From Microcoleus sp. CSU_2_2 (GTDB taxonomy: Bacteria > Cyanobacteriota > Cyanobacteriia > Cyanobacteriales > Microcoleaceae): DNA of 37,011 bases. A program made the position numbers and the translations under genes. Within the stretch, counting starts at the first letter, position 1; the number at the start of each line of letters is the position of its first letter. The notes below the pieces were generated by a model that saw only the letters and a list, made by a program, of their open reading frames with translations, did no database searches and was not told the DNA's origin. The DNA is taken from NCBI GenBank assembly GCA_012035135.1, contig JAAUPI010000026.1, forward strand, positions 1 through 37,011, written 5' to 3'. Below are positions 16,518 through 27,876 of the stretch, piece by piece.

Positions 16518-19500
16518 TTACCTCGAAATGGTTATAAAATCCAGAGTAGTAATAGCACCATTAGCTCCAAAAACATTAGCTAACACCTCGCCAGTTTCTG
16601 CAACTTGCAGAACGGTTCCGTTGGCAGATGAGTTAATTCGCAGTCGATCGAAACTCAAACCGCCAGCTAACGCAAACTTATCGGTTCCGACTTCAAAATT
16701 CAGCACAGTATCGCTACCGCTGTTGGCAGACAACACAAATCGATCGCTCTCATTAATACCTCCAATTAAAGTATCCTCGCCCCCGTCGCCCGACAGCCAG
16801 TCATCCCCAGCGCCTCCGTTGAGAATATCGTTATCTTTCCCTCCGTAAAGGGTATCGCTGCCGTCATCGCCGTTGAGAGTATCTTGCCCTTCGTTGCCGT
16901 AAATGAGGTCATCGCCAGCATCGCCACTAATGCACTCTTGTTGCCCTTGCGAACCTACGGAAACAGCCGTGTCATCGGCCCGATCGCCATAAATGGTATC
17001 GTTACCGTCATCGCCACACATGATATCGCTGCCGTCGTCGCCATACATCAAGTCGTCGCCTTCATCTCCATGCAGTAAATCGTCGTCGCTGCCACCGCGA
17101 ACGGTATCGTTGCCAAAACCGCCACTAAGAGAGTCGGAACTGTCATCCCCAGCAAGGAAGTCGTTACCGGCACCGCCAAACAGCAAATCTCGCCCATTCG
17201 GGTCGCCTGTAATAGATTCAGCGAGACCCCCGTAAAGAGTGTCGTCGCCATCATCGCCTACGAGGGTATCAGAACCGAGTTCGCCAAAAATCAGGTCGTT
17301 GTCTTTGCCACCGTAAGCTAAGTCGTCAGCTTTGCCGGTATAAATGCTGTCGTTACCGCTACCGCCACCGATGATATCCCCGTCTTCGTTGCCGAAAATT
17401 AAGTCGCTTTCATTGGTAGCGATGTTGCTGCCAACGGCAGTGCCGTAGTCACCGACAATCGTGTCAGCACCTCGATTGCCGTATAGGGTGTCGGAGCTAG
17501 TTTCGCCGAAAATGCCGTCGGCCCCTTTGCCTGCAAACATTAAATCGCGGCCGTCTCCTCCCACCACTGTGTCGTCGCCGTCTTGGCCTTGGGCGAAGTC
17601 GTCACCATCACCTCCAAACAGCAAATCGCGTCCCTCAATGTCGCTAACAAAAGAGTTAAGAACACCGCCGAACAGAGAATCGTCTCCTAGATCGCCGGAG
17701 AGAGTATCCGGGCCGAGATCGCCCCATAGCAAGTCGCCGTCGATGCCACCGTAGGTGTTGTCGCCACCTTTGCCGGAGTAAACAGTGTCGTTGCCTTGGG
17801 TGCCAGCAATCGCATCTCCTCCTCCGCCACCGAAGATTAAATCGCCTTCGTTGTCGGTGAGGTTGAAGCTGTTGCCATTGTCGCCGACGATCGTATCTGG
17901 ATCGAGATCGCCAGAAAGCGTGTCGGAATTGCGATCGCCAAACAGGCGATCGCGCCCTTTACCCCCGAAGGCGGTGTCAGTTTCTTTGCCGGCGTAAACG
18001 ATGTCGTCGCCTCTATCGGCAGCGATGAAGTCCTGCCCTCGATCGGCGAAGACGATATCGGCGCCACCTTCGCCAAGTACCGTGTCATCTCCAGGAAAGG
18101 CAACAAACAGTTCGTTAGTGTCGGCGCCCGTTAACAAGTCGTTTCCGAAAGTTCCGAGGATGGCGTTTTGGATGTTGATGAAATCAGCGATATTTGAGTC
18201 GAAGTTGAGAATCTGCCGCTGCTGGGGTTGGATAAATGTGACCGGCGGAACCAGGGGCAAGGGTGGGCAATCACAACCCGTATCCGGTTCTGGAACCCGA
18301 CCCGTGGGTGTTGGTGTTGGTTCCGGCGTGGGTGTTGGTGTTGGTTCCGGCGTTGGCGTTGGTGTTGGTTCCGGCGTTGGAGTTGGAGTTGGCGCCGGTG
18401 TTGGAGTTGGAGTTGGCGCCGGTGTCGGCGTTGGTGTTGGTTCCGGCGTTGGAGTTGGTGTCGGAGTTGGCGTCGGAGTTGGTGTTGGAGTTGCCGATGG
18501 GGTAATGGAGATAGTAGCGGGAGCCAAACTGTCTGCACCGCGGCTGTCGGTAGCGCTGTAAGTGAAGCTGGTACCGGTGAAGTTGCCGGAGGCTTGGAAG
18601 AACAACTGGCTCACCAGAACGGGCGTCAGGCGCTGAAAGAGCGTAATCGGAACTCCGCCGCTTGCCGGATCGCCCAAGAACAATTGACCTTGATCTACTG
18701 GGGGTAAGCTTTCGATCTCAAAGGAGGCGATCGTATCGTTTGGATCTGCGTCTCGGCCGGAAAGTCCAGTCACGCCGATCGTACTGCCTGGGGCCACCGA
18801 TGTATTGGCATTTAACGCTACCGGCGGTTCGTTAAAGTCAGGCAGAATCGCAGAGACAGTGGCCACTGCCGGACTCTTAGCGCCGGCGTTATCCGTAGCG
18901 CTGTAGGTAAAGTTTGCCCCCGTGAAAGCCCCTGTTGACTGGAAGAACAACTGGGTAATTTGGTCTGGCGTCAAAATTTGACCGGCTGTAACTGCTACTC
19001 CACCGTTGGCCGGGTCGCCTAAGAATACGATGCCTTCATTCGCTGGTGGCAAAGTTTCGATCGTAAACGAAACCACAGTGCCGTCGGGGTCTGTGCCTCC
19101 AAGTCCGGGGAGGTTAACCGCGGTTCCCGGCACCAAACTGACGCTGGCATTATTCGCGATCGGCGGTTGGTCGGGGGGAGGGGGGAACAAGGCGGCAGTT
19201 GCAGAGGCGGGACTGATGGCGCCTTGACTATCTGTGGCGCTGTAGGTAAAGGTGGCTCCGGTGAACGCGCCTGTGGCTTGGAAGAATAGCTGACCAAGCT
19301 GGGTTGGAGTCAAGACTTGACCGGCTGTCACTGGTACTCCGCCACTGGCTGGGTCGCCCAAGAACAGGACGCCTTGGGCTGCTGGAGGCAAAGTGTCGAT
19401 CGAATAGGAGGCGATCGGGCTGTCTGGGTCGTTAGCCGTCAGTCCTGTGAGGTTGACCGTAGCGTTCGGCGCTACTCCTGTATTCGTGTTGACGGGTATT

Positions 19501-22500
19501 GGCGGTTCGTTGAACTGCGGCGGAATCAGAGAAACGCTAGCTGCGAGGCTGCTGGTTCCCCCATTGTCGGTGCTGCTGTAAGTAAAGTTTGCCCCCGTGA
19601 AAGTGCCGGCCGATCGGAAGAACAACTGGCTGATTTGAGCAGGCGTCAGAACTTGACCCGCCGTCACCGGTACTCCGCCGTTAGCCGGGTCGCCCAAGAA
19701 CAGCACCCCTTGAGTTGCTACGGGCAGGGTGTTAATCGTGAAGGAAACAACGGTGCCGTCTTGGTCTGTTCCTCCCAGGTTGGTCAGCCTGATAGCGCTG
19801 TTGGGCGGTAGCGTCGCGTTGCTGTTGTCTGCTACTGGAGGGGTGTTGTTGGGAGGAGCGGCCGCGACTGTCGTAGTGACACTTGCACCTGGGGCCGTAC
19901 CGTCGTTGTTGTTGGGGTTGGGGTCGGGAGTGGTCGAGCTACTCTGAGAAGTGTTGCGGATGCTGCCGGCCGTCGGCACGATTAATGTTACCTGTCGGCT
20001 CGCGTTGTCTCCGCTCTGTAGGGTGGGAATAGTTGGGAAAGTCACAATCCCTGTCAGAGGGTCGTAAGTACCGCCGCCCGTGGCCGTGACTCCCGTTAAA
20101 CCAGGAATGATGCTGTCGGTAATAACTACGTCTTGAGCGTCGTTTGGCCCATTGTTGACAGTAGTTATCGTATATGTAACAGAGCTACCTGCTGTAGCAG
20201 ATGTGAGACCAGTCTTGACGGTAACTAAGTCGGCACCGGGAGCGACGCTGGTGGTGACAGTGGCGCCCGGAGCTGAACCGTTGTTGTTGTTAGGGTTCGG
20301 GTCGCCTGTGGTTGAGGTACTCCGGGATGTATTGGTGATGCTGCCAGTATCTGGCATCCTTAAACTAACGATGCGGGTGACGTTCGCGCCGTTTGCCAAG
20401 CTGGCGATCGGCGGAAAAGTCACCAACCCTGTCACTGAGTCGTATACGCCGCCGTCGGATGCCGAAACTCCCGTCAAACCGGGGATGATGCTGTCGGTAA
20501 CAATGACATTGGCTGCGGCACCAGGTCCGATATTAGAAGTAGTGATTGTATAACTGACAGACTGACCCGCAGTTGCCGATGTGAGACCGCTCTTGGTTGT
20601 GGAAATATCTGCGGCGGTGCCGATGACGGTAGTAACTCGACCCCCCGGCTGGTTGGGATTGGCAGATGTCGAGCCGTCGTTGTTCGTTGGGTTGGGGTCT
20701 GGAGTGTCCGAGGTACTCCTGACAATGTTGGTGATCGTGGTCAGCGTGGGTGGCGGTACAAAGCTGATCGTGCGGATCACGGTTTGATTGACAGCGAGGC
20801 TGGGAGTTATGGGGAAGGTGACGAGGCCACTTATTGGGTCGTAAGTACCTCCAGGAGAGGCGATGACATCTGTTAAGCCGGGTACCAAACTGTCGGTGAT
20901 CTCGACGTTGGCAGCCGCCACGGTGCCAAGGTTGGTGGTGGTGATTCTGTAGGTAAGCTGTTCACCGGAGTTGAGGGTAGGCGGGGCAGTTTTTTCGGTA
21001 CGAACGTCGGCGCCGGGAACGAAGGTGGTGGTGACTTTGCCTCCGGGTTGACCGGGCAGGGCGGTTGTCGAACCGTCGTTGTTAGTTGAGTTGGGGTCTG
21101 GGGTGGTTGAAGAACTTCTGACGGTGTTGGTGATGCTCGTCAGCGTAGATGGCGGTACTAAGCTGATGCTGCGGGTCTGGGTGGTGCCGATCGGTAAATT
21201 GGCGATCGCCGGGAAAGTAATCACGCCCGTAGCTGGGTCATAAGTCCCGCCGTCGGATACGCTGACTTCTGTCAAGCCGGCAATCAGACTGTCGGTGATG
21301 ATGACGTTGGCGGCATCTTTGGGGCCGCTGTTGCTGCTGGTAATTACATAAGAAATTGAGCCACCTGCCACGATGCTCGCCGGGCCGGTTTTTTGGGTAA
21401 CAACATCTGCCCCAGGGTCGATCGTCGTAGGGACGATCGCAGTAGTATCTGTACCGTTGTTATTGCCCGGAGTGGGGTCGGCAGTAGGGGAAGTGCTCCT
21501 TGCCGTGTTGGTGATGACGCCGGTCAGGGGGGCTGTGAAGCCGATCGTTCGAGTAACTGTAGCAGTATTAGCTAGAGAGGGGATCTCCGGAAACGTCACA
21601 ACCCCCGTAGCTGAGTCGTAAGTACCGCCGTCTGATGCCGTAACTCCTAACAAACCTGGAACGATGCTGTCAGTGATGACAACGCCAACAGCAGGACTCG
21701 GCCCGTTGTTGATTGTGGTAATTGTGTAGCTGAGCGCCGCGCTCGGGTTGGCTGCCGTCGGCCCAGTTTTGGTCGTTACAACATCAGCGCTGGGCGTAAT
21801 CGTGGTGAGAACAGAGGAATTGGTAGGAGTTCGGTCTTTGTTTTCGGTGCTGCCGTCGTTATTGGTGGGGAACGGGTCAGGAGTAGTATCTGAGCTGCTT
21901 CTGGCCGTGTTGCTGATGCTGGCCAGGTTGGCTGGGGCAACAAAGCCGATCGTCCGAGTAGTTGTAATACCATTGGGTATCGTCACAGGCGGGAACGTCA
22001 CAATCCCCGTGGCCGGGTTGTAAATGCCACCGTCCGATGCCGTAACTCCCACCAAACCCTGAACAATGCTATCAGTGATAATAGCGTCAACTGCGGGATC
22101 TGGGCCGATATTGGCGGTGTTTAACGTGTAGATAATCGTTGACCCAGCCGCAGCAGTAGTCGGACCGCTTTTGGTAGTAACCAGATCGGCAGCAGTCTCA
22201 GTAATCGTGGTATCAACTAAACCTAAGGGTGTTGAACCATCGTTATTACTCAGGTCGGGGTCGAATGTCGAGGAACTGCTAAATGCCGTGTTGGTGAAGC
22301 TCCTACCCAGGCTTAAACCCGGAGGCAAGGCAGGATTTGACAACACAATTGTCAGGGTCCGAGTGACAGTCTCGCCAGGATTGAGCAACGGAATTGTCGG
22401 CCAGATGACGCTCCGCGTCGAGTTTGAATAAACGCCACCGTTGGAAGCAACTACACTTGGGGCGAGATTCAAGTCGGCGGGAAGTAGTGCGTTGGGTATT

Positions 22501-24302
22501 TCATCTTGAATTAGGACATTTTCAGCAGCATTTGGCCCGTCGTTGATAGTGGTGATGGTGTACGTAATGCTGCCACCTAATTTGATTGCCTGCGGCCCGC
22601 TCTTAATCGTCACAATGTCGGCTTGGCTGGTAGCAGTATTGACTGTCTCAATTACCAGATTTTGAATTTCGTGAGCATTGTTAGCGTCTCCCGTGGAACT
22701 CGCGAAACCAAATTTCAAGTTACGGGGGATGGGGCCGTTGGCTGCTGCTAGGTCGGGGATATTAATCAGAGTAGTCTCATATATGTCATCAAAAGCAGTG
22801 CCGTCACCTCCATCAAAGGCAACAATCAGGCGGTTGGTAACAGGTTCTAAGGTAATTTGAACTCTTCTTCTAGACGCATCACGATTAGTTGTGAGGGTAT
22901 TGCTGAAGTTAAAACCAGGAGGACTAGTAGCTGCTTCACTAAAGTCAATACTGGTAGGAATGTTGTCGATACCAAAGGGAGCGAAAGCTTGAGTTAAAAA
23001 CGGATAATTATTAGTTGCATTGCCTCTGAGCGTTACTGAATCTGGCCTGAAAGCAGTCATGTTGGGGGCATCTGGCACAGCAGGTGGAATCGGCCCTGAA
23101 CGCCCTTCTCCTGTGTGTAGAGAATTGGGCTGAGTGCTAGAGGCGGTAGACGTGGAAAAATTCCCGTACTCGTCAAATCCTACCCCTAAATAACCTCCCG
23201 CAATACCGGGGGTAGGAACGCCTGCATCTACCCGTTGAGCGTAGCCCAGAGAACCCCCAAAACCACCAGCCGCATTCGGACTAGCTGTTCCGTCAATCAG
23301 GAAGAAACTGATACCGTCCCCAGGCTGGTCACCAATAAATGGCCCCTGAGCTGCAAATTGCTGAGTGGAACCGTAGGAAAAGAAATCAAATTTAACCTTA
23401 ATACCGTCAGTTGCGGGAACGGGGTTGTTGTAGATGACGAAGGACGCCCGAGTGATTGCTGCTGGAGTTAATTGCAGAGCGCCACTCCCAGGAGGTTGGC
23501 CACCAATAGCAGGCAGTACACCTGATTCTGTGCCGCCAGTGATAGCAGGAATTGGTTGACTCGCAGCCGAAGTGAGGGGATTGAATACAGCCCCATTATT
23601 TCCTCCGTAGAGCCAAGGCCCTCTAACTTTGGATTCCTTGAAAGTTTCGTTAACTAATGTATTGAGGACTCCGCTGTACGCTTCCAGCACCTCTTTTTCA
23701 ATCGCGATACTCGCCTCTATTTCCCCTGTCGCAAATTCTAACTCCCAGTCGCCACCGAGTGCCGCACTCCCCGTCAAGTCGTCCGAGGCTGCAATATCTG
23801 CACCGGCAATTTCGCTCAGTCGTCGCACGAAGGCTTTGCCACTTTCTCCCGCAGCTACGCTGCATCCAAATAACAAAATACTCCCTCTGTCGCTGAGGGC
23901 TGTTCCCCACTGCTGCAACAAATGACTGTAGGTTTCTAAGCTGTCGCTGCTGAGTTCTGTTGACCCCAGTTGCAGCCACGCATCTCGGCCGTGAGAAATT
24001 ATCTGAAGGCTGTCTAAATCCCTGCAATTAGCCAGAATTTTAGTAATTTGCTCGACTCCATCCCGCGTCGAATCGAGTACAAATACCTCTGTACCTACTG
24101 TTTTTCCGCTGACAAAGCTCTGGTAATTTTCGACTTGGGAGTCGATGAACAGTACATTTAGGGAGTTTGTCGCAACAACCTCTATCTCCCTTCCATTGCC
24201 AGCATAAGTTGCTGTTATTCGGGAGTTTTTGCCAGCAATGCTTTTGGTAGAGTTACCTGATAGTTGGGTTGGGGAAATTGGTTTGTTGCAAATGCTTTGC
24301 AT
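16518..24302 (-). CDS. Giant modular surface protein: DUF4347, lectin-like, DUF11 and RTX repeats
   Basis: This 2594-residue protein starts with a DUF4347 domain (about residues 45-215, with IISHGRDAW and [13 protein letters not shown]). A lectin-like beta region follows at about 215-555 ([22 protein letters not shown]). Seven DUF11 repeats start with AD.VT.K.G between about 560 and 1470. Four near-identical repeats with the LFLGDPA.GGV motif lie at about 1485-1925, then a Thr-Pro linker (about 1934-2001). RTX-type GGxGxD calcium repeats run from about 2045 to 2560. No Sec signal is seen. The RTX repeats and C-terminus suggest type I secretion, but no exporter gene is nearby. The ATG follows GAGGT at good spacing. 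Adhesion, sheath or motility roles are inferred. The DNA-level repeats make recombination, or assembly collapse, possible. Confidence 0.9.
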   Translation of the reverse strand: MQSICNKPISPTQLSGNSTKSIAGKNSRITATYAGNGREIEVVATNSLNVLFIDSQVENYQSFVSGKTVGTEVFVLDSTRDGVEQITKILANCRDLDSLQIISHGRDAWLQLGSTELSSDSLETYSHLLQQWGTALSDRGSILLFGCSVAAGESGKAFVRRLSEIAGADIAASDDLTGSAALGGDWELEFATGEIEASIAIEKEVLEAYSGVLNTLVNETFKESKVRGPWLYGGNNGAVFNPLTSAASQPIPAITGGTESGVLPAIGGQPPGSGALQLTPAAITRASFVIYNNPVPATDGIKVKFDFFSYGSTQQFAAQGPFIGDQPGDGISFFLIDGTASPNAAGGFGGSLGYAQRVDAGVPTPGIAGGYLGVGFDEYGNFSTSTASSTQPNSLHTGEGRSGPIPPAVPDAPNMTAFRPDSVTLRGNATNNYPFLTQAFAPFGIDNIPTSIDFSEAATSPPGFNFSNTLTTNRDASRRRVQITLEPVTNRLIVAFDGGDGTAFDDIYETTLINIPDLAAANGPIPRNLKFGFASSTGDANNAHEIQNLVIETVNTATSQADIVTIKSGPQAIKLGGSITYTITTINDGPNAAENVLIQDEIPNALLPADLNLAPSVVASNGGVYSNSTRSVIWPTIPLLNPGETVTRTLTIVLSNPALPPGLSLGRSFTNTAFSSSSTFDPDLSNNDGSTPLGLVDTTITETAADLVTTKSGPTTAAAGSTIIYTLNTANIGPDPAVDAIITDSIVQGLVGVTASDGGIYNPATGIVTFPPVTIPNGITTTRTIGFVAPANLASISNTARSSSDTTPDPFPTNNDGSTENKDRTPTNSSVLTTITPSADVVTTKTGPTAANPSAALSYTITTINNGPSPAVGVVITDSIVPGLLGVTASDGGTYDSATGVVTFPEIPSLANTATVTRTIGFTAPLTGVITNTARSTSPTADPTPGNNNGTDTTAIVPTTIDPGADVVTQKTGPASIVAGGSISYVITSSNSGPKDAANVIITDSLIAGLTEVSVSDGGTYDPATGVITFPAIANLPIGTTQTRSISLVPPSTLTSITNTVRSSSTTPDPNSTNNDGSTTALPGQPGGKVTTTFVPGADVRTEKTAPPTLNSGEQLTYRITTTNLGTVAAANVEITDSLVPGLTDVIASPGGTYDPISGLVTFPITPSLAVNQTVIRTISFVPPPTLTTITNIVRSTSDTPDPNPTNNDGSTSANPNQPGGRVTTVIGTAADISTTKSGLTSATAGQSVSYTITTSNIGPGAAANVIVTDSIIPGLTGVSASDGGVYDSVTGLVTFPPIASLANGANVTRIVSLRMPDTGSITNTSRSTSTTGDPNPNNNNGSAPGATVTTSVAPGADLVTVKTGLTSATAGSSVTYTITTVNNGPNDAQDVVITDSIIPGLTGVTATGGGTYDPLTGIVTFPTIPTLQSGDNASRQVTLIVPTAGSIRNTSQSSSTTPDPNPNNNDGTAPGASVTTTVAAAPPNNTPPVADNSNATLPPNSAIRLTNLGGTDQDGTVVSFTINTLPVATQGVLFLGDPANGGVPVTAGQVLTPAQISQLFFRSAGTFTGANFTYSSTDNGGTSSLAASVSLIPPQFNEPPIPVNTNTGVAPNATVNLTGLTANDPDSPIASYSIDTLPPAAQGVLFLGDPASGGVPVTAGQVLTPTQLGQLFFQATGAFTGATFTYSATDSQGAISPASATAALFPPPPDQPPIANNASVSLVPGTAVNLPGLGGTDPDGTVVSFTIETLPPANEGIVFLGDPANGGVAVTAGQILTPDQITQLFFQSTGAFTGANFTYSATDNAGAKSPAVATVSAILPDFNEPPVALNANTSVAPGSTIGVTGLSGRDADPNDTIASFEIESLPPVDQGQLFLGDPASGGVPITLFQRLTPVLVSQLFFQASGNFTGTSFTYSATDSRGADSLAPATISITPSATPTPTPTPTPTPTPTPEPTPTPTPAPTPTPTPAPTPTPTPEPTPTPTPEPTPTPTPEPTPTPTGRVPEPDTGCDCPPLPLVPPVTFIQPQQRQILNFDSNIADFINIQNAILGTFGNDLLTGADTNELFVAFPGDDTVLGEGGADIVFADRGQDFIAADRGDDIVYAGKETDTAFGGKGRDRLFGDRNSDTLSGDLDPDTIVGDNGNSFNLTDNEGDLIFGGGGGDAIAGTQGNDTVYSGKGGDNTYGGIDGDLLWGDLGPDTLSGDLGDDSLFGGVLNSFVSDIEGRDLLFGGDGDDFAQGQDGDDTVVGGDGRDLMFAGKGADGIFGETSSDTLYGNRGADTIVGDYGTAVGSNIATNESDLIFGNEDGDIIGGGSGNDSIYTGKADDLAYGGKDNDLIFGELGSDTLVGDDGDDTLYGGLAESITGDPNGRDLLFGGAGNDFLAGDDSSDSLSGGFGNDTVRGGSDDDLLHGDEGDDLMYGDDGSDIMCGDDGNDTIYGDRADDTAVSVGSQGQQECISGDAGDDLIYGNEGQDTLNGDDGSDTLYGGKDNDILNGGAGDDWLSGDGGEDTLIGGINESDRFVLSANSGSDTVLNFEVGTDKFALAGGLSFDRLRINSSANGTVLQVAETGEVLANVFGANGAITTLDFITISR
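18298..18492. repeat. Minisatellite encoding the Thr-Pro linker
   Basis: Units built from GGTGTTGGTGTTGGTTCCGG and close variants are tandemly repeated in the giant gene. On the coding strand they give TPTPTPEP and TPTPTPAP units. Units are multiples of 6 bp, so copy-number change would lengthen or shorten the linker and keep the frame. Confidence 0.92.
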
Positions 24303-24339
24303 GGTTAGATTACCTCACAGATTGTGTATAAGATACCCA

Positions 24340-24371
24340 TTTTCAAGATGAGAATTATCATGTCTTGAAAA
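24340..24371 (-). promoter_or_regulatory. Hairpin upstream of the giant surface-protein gene
   Basis: TTTTCAAGA (24340-24348) pairs perfectly with TCTTGAAAA (24363-24371). It lies 38 bases before the ATG on the coding strand, in the probable leader or promoter region. It could be an operator palindrome or a 5' leader hairpin. No T run marks it as a terminator. Confidence 0.35.
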
Positions 24372-24455
24372 CTAGGATAAGGGTAAAAGGAACCGAAGGT
24401 AAGGAATTGTTCGATCGAAATCCCACGCTTAGCTTAAAAGCGCAGAACTCCGTCA

Positions 24456-24656
24456 ATGCTTCCCCATCTGAATCAGCACGAAGTTATGCTACTTGATGAT
24501 TTGATAGCACGACAAATATTGCCACCGAACGAGAAGCAAGATTTTGGAGTTTTTAGCCTGATAATTTTTCTGTGGGTTTCTCTTTTACCTTCTGCTTTCT
24601 TCCTGCTTTGTGTATCTGTTAGAAACAGATCTATTGCATACCGCAGTAAAAAATAA
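24456..24656 (+). CDS. Doubtful small membrane ORF
   Basis: The 66-codon frame has one strongly hydrophobic segment (about residues 32-54, FSLIIFLWVSLLPSAFFLLC) and a basic tail (RNRSIAYRSKK), so a single-span membrane protein is conceivable. There is no clear ribosome site before the ATG and I recognise no family. It diverges from the giant gene. It may well be chance. Confidence 0.22.
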   Translation: MLPHLNQHEVMLLDDLIARQILPPNEKQDFGVFSLIIFLWVSLLPSAFFLLCVSVRNRSIAYRSKK

Positions 24657-25343
24657 TACCAGAAATTCTCATCAATGGACTTATGAAGTTTTCTGTAGAT
24701 TGTTTACTGCACTTTATTTTCACTGAGATTAAACTAGGACTCTCGCCTCGTGTCACAATTCGTAAGGTGCGTCAGCTCCTAAACTCTCAATAATCGCTCT
24801 AGAAATTTGCCTGACGTACCCTATGGGTCACTTTGAGTGTCCCAGTTAGCCTTAGTCCTATAAACAATAGTTAGCAGAAATCAACTCTGGTTGCGATCGT
24901 TTTAGAACTTACACGCTGGAAATAAAAAATCAAGGTTTGAAATTGCTTCGTTTCGATCGCCAAGACAGGATAGTGTTACAGACAGACCAAGTTCTCAAAG
25001 TAGTGTCAACTTAGAGTCTTTGAGCTAGTTTTTCGTTAAAGTCGATGCTTTGAACCCTTTTTCACGCAGAATTTTTCAGGAGGTGTTTGAAAAGTCGGCT
25101 TGCAGATTCGCGATCGAGGTACTTGCGAGTTGTCTTAGCTAATTTTTGAGAAAAATACTGAATGCGATCGACCCATTATGCCAACTCTAACCTAATAGCA
25201 ATACTGCTTAATTAGGTTTAAGTGCCTAGTTTAACAGCTTTTCACTGAGAAAAAGCTCGAACAACAATCCCTACACGTAAGCAGATATTAACCGATGATT
25301 AGTACATTTGCAAACACTAGTACGCATACAACCCCTGTACAAG

Positions 25344-25664
25344 TTATATCTTTTCACCCCTAACGTCAATAGTTCGGGCTTTGTAATACCGACAATCTTG
25401 ACAGGGGCCTTCTGGGTTGACAGCACAGCGAATATAATTAGACCTGGCATTATACTCGCAAGTGATATCACCGATCGGATAACCAAGACCTTCAATGTAA
25501 GTTCGATCGGCCGTTTGCAGTTGTGTTCGCAGAGATCTGTTTGCCACGGCTAACCTCGCTGCTGCAATCCTTTCGCGGGCTTGGGTCTCTGAAGATTTCA
25601 TCACCAACAAAGACAGCAGCCACGGAGTTAGACCTAAGAAAAAAATTAGGAGAGCTGTCAACAC
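25344..25664 (-). CDS. DUF6464 family protein
   Basis: This 106-residue protein has an N-terminal hydrophobic helix (about residues 2-21, ending in two leucine-rich turns) and a short charged coiled stretch (about 24-50). The C-terminal domain carries four cysteines, arranged as CEYN, IRCAV and CQDC, within about residues 69-92. The pattern YIEGLGYPIGDITC and NPEGPCQDCRYY matches my recollection of the cyanobacterial DUF6464 family, whose function is unknown. Spacing of the cysteines would suit a metal site or disulfides. The GTG at 25664 opens the frame. No in-frame ATG lies close upstream, and the frame stays open further upstream, so the start is uncertain. It is a lone gene. Confidence 0.65.
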   Translation of the reverse strand: MLTALLIFFLGLTPWLLSLLVMKSSETQARERIAAARLAVANRSLRTQLQTADRTYIEGLGYPIGDITCEYNARSNYIRCAVNPEGPCQDCRYYKARTIDVRGEKI

Positions 25665-25985
25665 ATTTTCTGGGCTGGTATTGCGAATAATATTTTCATC
25701 TATAGCACTTCTGAAGCACTTCTGAGTAAATTCAGGTACGCCCGGTAATTGGGAAAAAGGTAATTGGTAATCGCTCGCCCGCGTACCTCACTGACTCGAT
25801 CGCCACTATAGACGATTGAGACGAATGACAGAAAATTATCCCCAAGCAGACGCTTTTAAATCGAGAAAGTTCCTGGTAAATTCTTAGACGTTGAAGGAAA
25901 ACAGTAGAGGGGAGAAACAAGAAGTTTGTTTCTTCGATCCCTAAAATCAGAATTTATCCGGAAGTATCCCTAAACCGCAAGATAT
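25665..25985. other. Spacer with short repeats
   Basis: This spacer lies between the divergent DUF6464 and HTH genes. It holds a perfect 11-bp tandem duplication, AGCACTTCTGA at 25704-25714 and 25715-25725, and an inverted repeat AGGTACGC 25734-25741 with GCGTACCT 25781-25788. I see no gene and no assignable promoter. Confidence 0.5.
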
Positions 25986-26018
25986 ATGTTAAGAAGTTCC
26001 CGATGCCCCGATGGAGGT

Positions 26019-26474
26019 ATGCCACCTAAAGCCCACCTAGAATCTCACCTGACGGCAGAGGAACTCAAAATTCGCTACCGGCAGGCTGACAACACCACAG
26101 AGTCCCGCCGCTGGCACTTGCTAGTATTGGTTTCCAGAAATTGGACGATCAAACAAGCAGCCCAAGTCGTAGGCCTCAACTACGACTACGCCAAAGAAAT
26201 TGTCCAGCGCTATAACCGAGAAGGGCCTAACTCTGTGAGAAACCGCAGCGGAGACCGCCAGCCCCCTCCAGCTAAATCCTTGCTGAATCCCGAACAGCAA
26301 GAAGAACTGCGACAAGCCCTCCAAGGTTCAGCCCCCGATGGCGGAGAATGGACTGGCCCCAAAGTAGCTCGCTGGATTGCCGAAAAGACGGGTAACGATC
26401 GTGTCTGGCCCCAACGCGGCTGGGATTACCTAAAGCGGTTGGGTGTTGACTTGCGCCGCCGGCGCAAAAAGTAG
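26019..26474 (+). CDS. Orphan helix-turn-helix protein, IS630-transposase N-terminal type
   Basis: The protein (151 residues from this ATG) matches the DNA-binding half of IS630-type transposases: LTAEELKIRYRQA, then a helix-turn-helix (IKQAAQVVGLNYDYAKEIV, about residues 47-65), then a second winged region ending in WTGPKVARWIAEKTG and PQRGWDYLKRLGVDLR. It stops in a basic tail, RRRRKK. The DDE catalytic half that follows in transposases is absent, because a strong terminator begins 17 bases after the stop. It is therefore a stand-alone HTH gene, a form that recurs in cyanobacteria. An in-frame ATG at 25986 would add 11 residues; neither start has a well-placed ribosome site. A domesticated regulator, or a trans-acting partner of an IS, are the options. 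Confidence 0.72.
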   Translation: MPPKAHLESHLTAEELKIRYRQADNTTESRRWHLLVLVSRNWTIKQAAQVVGLNYDYAKEIVQRYNREGPNSVRNRSGDRQPPPAKSLLNPEQQEELRQALQGSAPDGGEWTGPKVARWIAEKTGNDRVWPQRGWDYLKRLGVDLRRRRKK

Positions 26475-26490
26475 ATAGTACACAATATTT

Positions 26491-26535
26491 AGAGGGGGTT
26501 AATTGCTGCTAAACTGCAATTGCCCTCTTTTTTTT
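26491..26535 (+). terminator. Rho-independent terminator of the HTH gene
   Basis: AGAGGG (26491-26496) pairs with CCCTCT (26523-26528), with an inner AATTGC/GCAATT stem. A run of T follows (26528-26535). It lies 17 bases after the HTH stop and before the next gene on the same strand, so the two genes are separate units. Confidence 0.85.
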
Positions 26536-26571
26536 GGCGCAGCGATTAATATTATTTTGAGGATGTTGACT

Positions 26572-27876
26572 ATGCTGGGGATGCGGCGTTTTTGGCCTGT
26601 CACAAACAAGACTTTGGCAGTAGTAGCTGGGATCGGATTTTTTCAGGTGTTAACGATCGCAAGTTCATTTTCTCAATCATCTAACCTCCGCTCTCTCGAC
26701 GAACTCTACAAAATCCGCGATCGAATTGTCACTCAATTAGAACAACCTCCTTCTCCTTCCCCAGAGCCAACTCTGCTTTCCCGCTTAGTACCTTTCACAG
26801 CTAGCCCTCAAGAACAACTACTAAAGCAGCTACAAGCAGTCGAGATCCAAATATTAGTAGAACAAAGGGCTAACGACAACTTGCAACAAGCAGTCCGTTT
26901 AGCTGACCAAGCTGTAGAAACTGGACGAGTGGCAAATCAGTCGATCGAATCTGCGCAGCAAACTCAATTCCTTTGGCAGCAAGCCCTCAACAACTTGCAA
27001 GAAATTCCGCAAAATTCATTTTTAGCTCCTCTAACTATCTCAAAAATTCAAGAATACCGCGAAAATTTAACGGGAGCAATCTCTGAGTTACAGCAAACAA
27101 AATCTGATTTTTTGCGGACGGTTGCTCGACAAAGTGGCTTATCTGCGAAGGCTTCGATCGGCATTTGTCGCCTTTCTAGAGAATGCGTACACCTGCGGGG
27201 CAATGTACCTCCAGTCAGTCCAGCCAGCTTAATTAAACTTCCCATTGCTGTCGCCCTGATGAACAAAGTTGCGAAAGAACAAATAAGTCTGGACAAGGAA
27301 GTTTATGTCACTCCTGGCAATTTCACTGAAGATTCATCGACAAAAATTCAGTCCAAGCAGAATTATCCGCTCAAAACACTATTAGAAGAAATGATCGATC
27401 GTAGCAGCAATATTGCCACCAATCAACTGATCGATTATTTAGGTTCAGATTACATCAATCAATTCTTAGAAAATCGTGGCTACGAAGTCACCCGCGTTAA
27501 TTTTAAATTAATGGGGAAAAAGATTATGCCTGCCAATCCCGGTTCTGGCCCCAACCGCGTGACTGTTAACGAACTCAATGAAATGATGGTGCAAATTTAC
27601 AATGGCGAAACACCAGGTGCTAAATTTTTAGTAGAAACTCTCAACCGCCAGTACGATCGCAATATCGGATTTGCAGCTTTGCAAGGAACAGAAGTCCAGT
27701 GGTTGGGTGAAAAAACCGGAGAGAATTCCCTAGTTCTCGGCACAACTGTAGCGATGAGTATTGACGGCGAAGCATATATTATTACGGTGATTGATGCTCG
27801 CAGCGGTAGCGATATAGAAATGCGCAATTCTATTGCTAAAATTGCCGATTATATTAGTAAGAATCCCAGCTTTTAA
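26572..27876 (+). CDS. Serine hydrolase, class A beta-lactamase fold
   Basis: From this ATG the protein has 434 residues. An N-terminal hydrophobic segment (about residues 10-30) would export or anchor it. A glutamine-rich helical region (about 35-190) precedes the beta-lactamase-type domain. That domain shows the three hallmark motifs: SLIK (nucleophile Ser219, Lys222), SSN at 278-280 in place of SDN, and KTG at 381-383. Such cyanobacterial proteins are usually annotated as serine hydrolases, and resistance should not be assumed. A cell-wall or other periplasmic hydrolase role is inferred. TGAGG ends 9 bases before this ATG, which decides the start; ATG at 26563 and 26581 are alternatives. 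The frame formally extends to TTG 26503, but that lies inside the terminator. Its stop overlaps the stop of mfd by 3 bases on the opposite strand. Confidence 0.85.
   Translation: MLGMRRFWPVTNKTLAVVAGIGFFQVLTIASSFSQSSNLRSLDELYKIRDRIVTQLEQPPSPSPEPTLLSRLVPFTASPQEQLLKQLQAVEIQILVEQRANDNLQQAVRLADQAVETGRVANQSIESAQQTQFLWQQALNNLQEIPQNSFLAPLTISKIQEYRENLTGAISELQQTKSDFLRTVARQSGLSAKASIGICRLSRECVHLRGNVPPVSPASLIKLPIAVALMNKVAKEQISLDKEVYVTPGNFTEDSSTKIQSKQNYPLKTLLEEMIDRSSNIATNQLIDYLGSDYINQFLENRGYEVTRVNFKLMGKKIMPANPGSGPNRVTVNELNEMMVQIYNGETPGAKFLVETLNRQYDRNIGFAALQGTEVQWLGEKTGENSLVLGTTVAMSIDGEAYIITVIDARSGSDIEMRNSIAKIADYISKNPSF

Larger units (their letters stand above)
24303..25343. other. About 1 kb with little coding potential
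   Basis: This is the longest gene-poor stretch. It contains the upstream region of the giant gene (hairpin at 24340-24371), one doubtful 66-codon ORF (24456-24656) and an inverted repeat of the GGTGCGTC family (GGTGCGTCAG 24766-24775 with CTGACGTACC 24811-24820, one mismatch). The rest is AT-rich spacer in which I recognise no RNA gene, promoter or mobile element. Confidence 0.5.

Noticed and set aside
18001-18561. Plus-strand Val/Gly-rich ORF opposite the giant gene
   Set aside because: It is the antisense translation of the Thr-Pro minisatellite and RTX repeats, with no independent gene signals.
19006-23925. Many plus-strand ORFs inside 16518-24302
   Set aside because: They mirror the repeated DUF11 and beta-repeat codons of the minus-strand gene and have no ribosome sites or known families.
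25271-25495. Minus-strand 74-codon ORF
   Set aside because: It overlaps the DUF6464 gene in another frame and lacks any recognisable domain.
26503-26571. Upstream TTG start for the serine hydrolase
   Set aside because: The segment overlaps the terminator of the preceding gene, whereas GAGG is well placed for ATG 26572.
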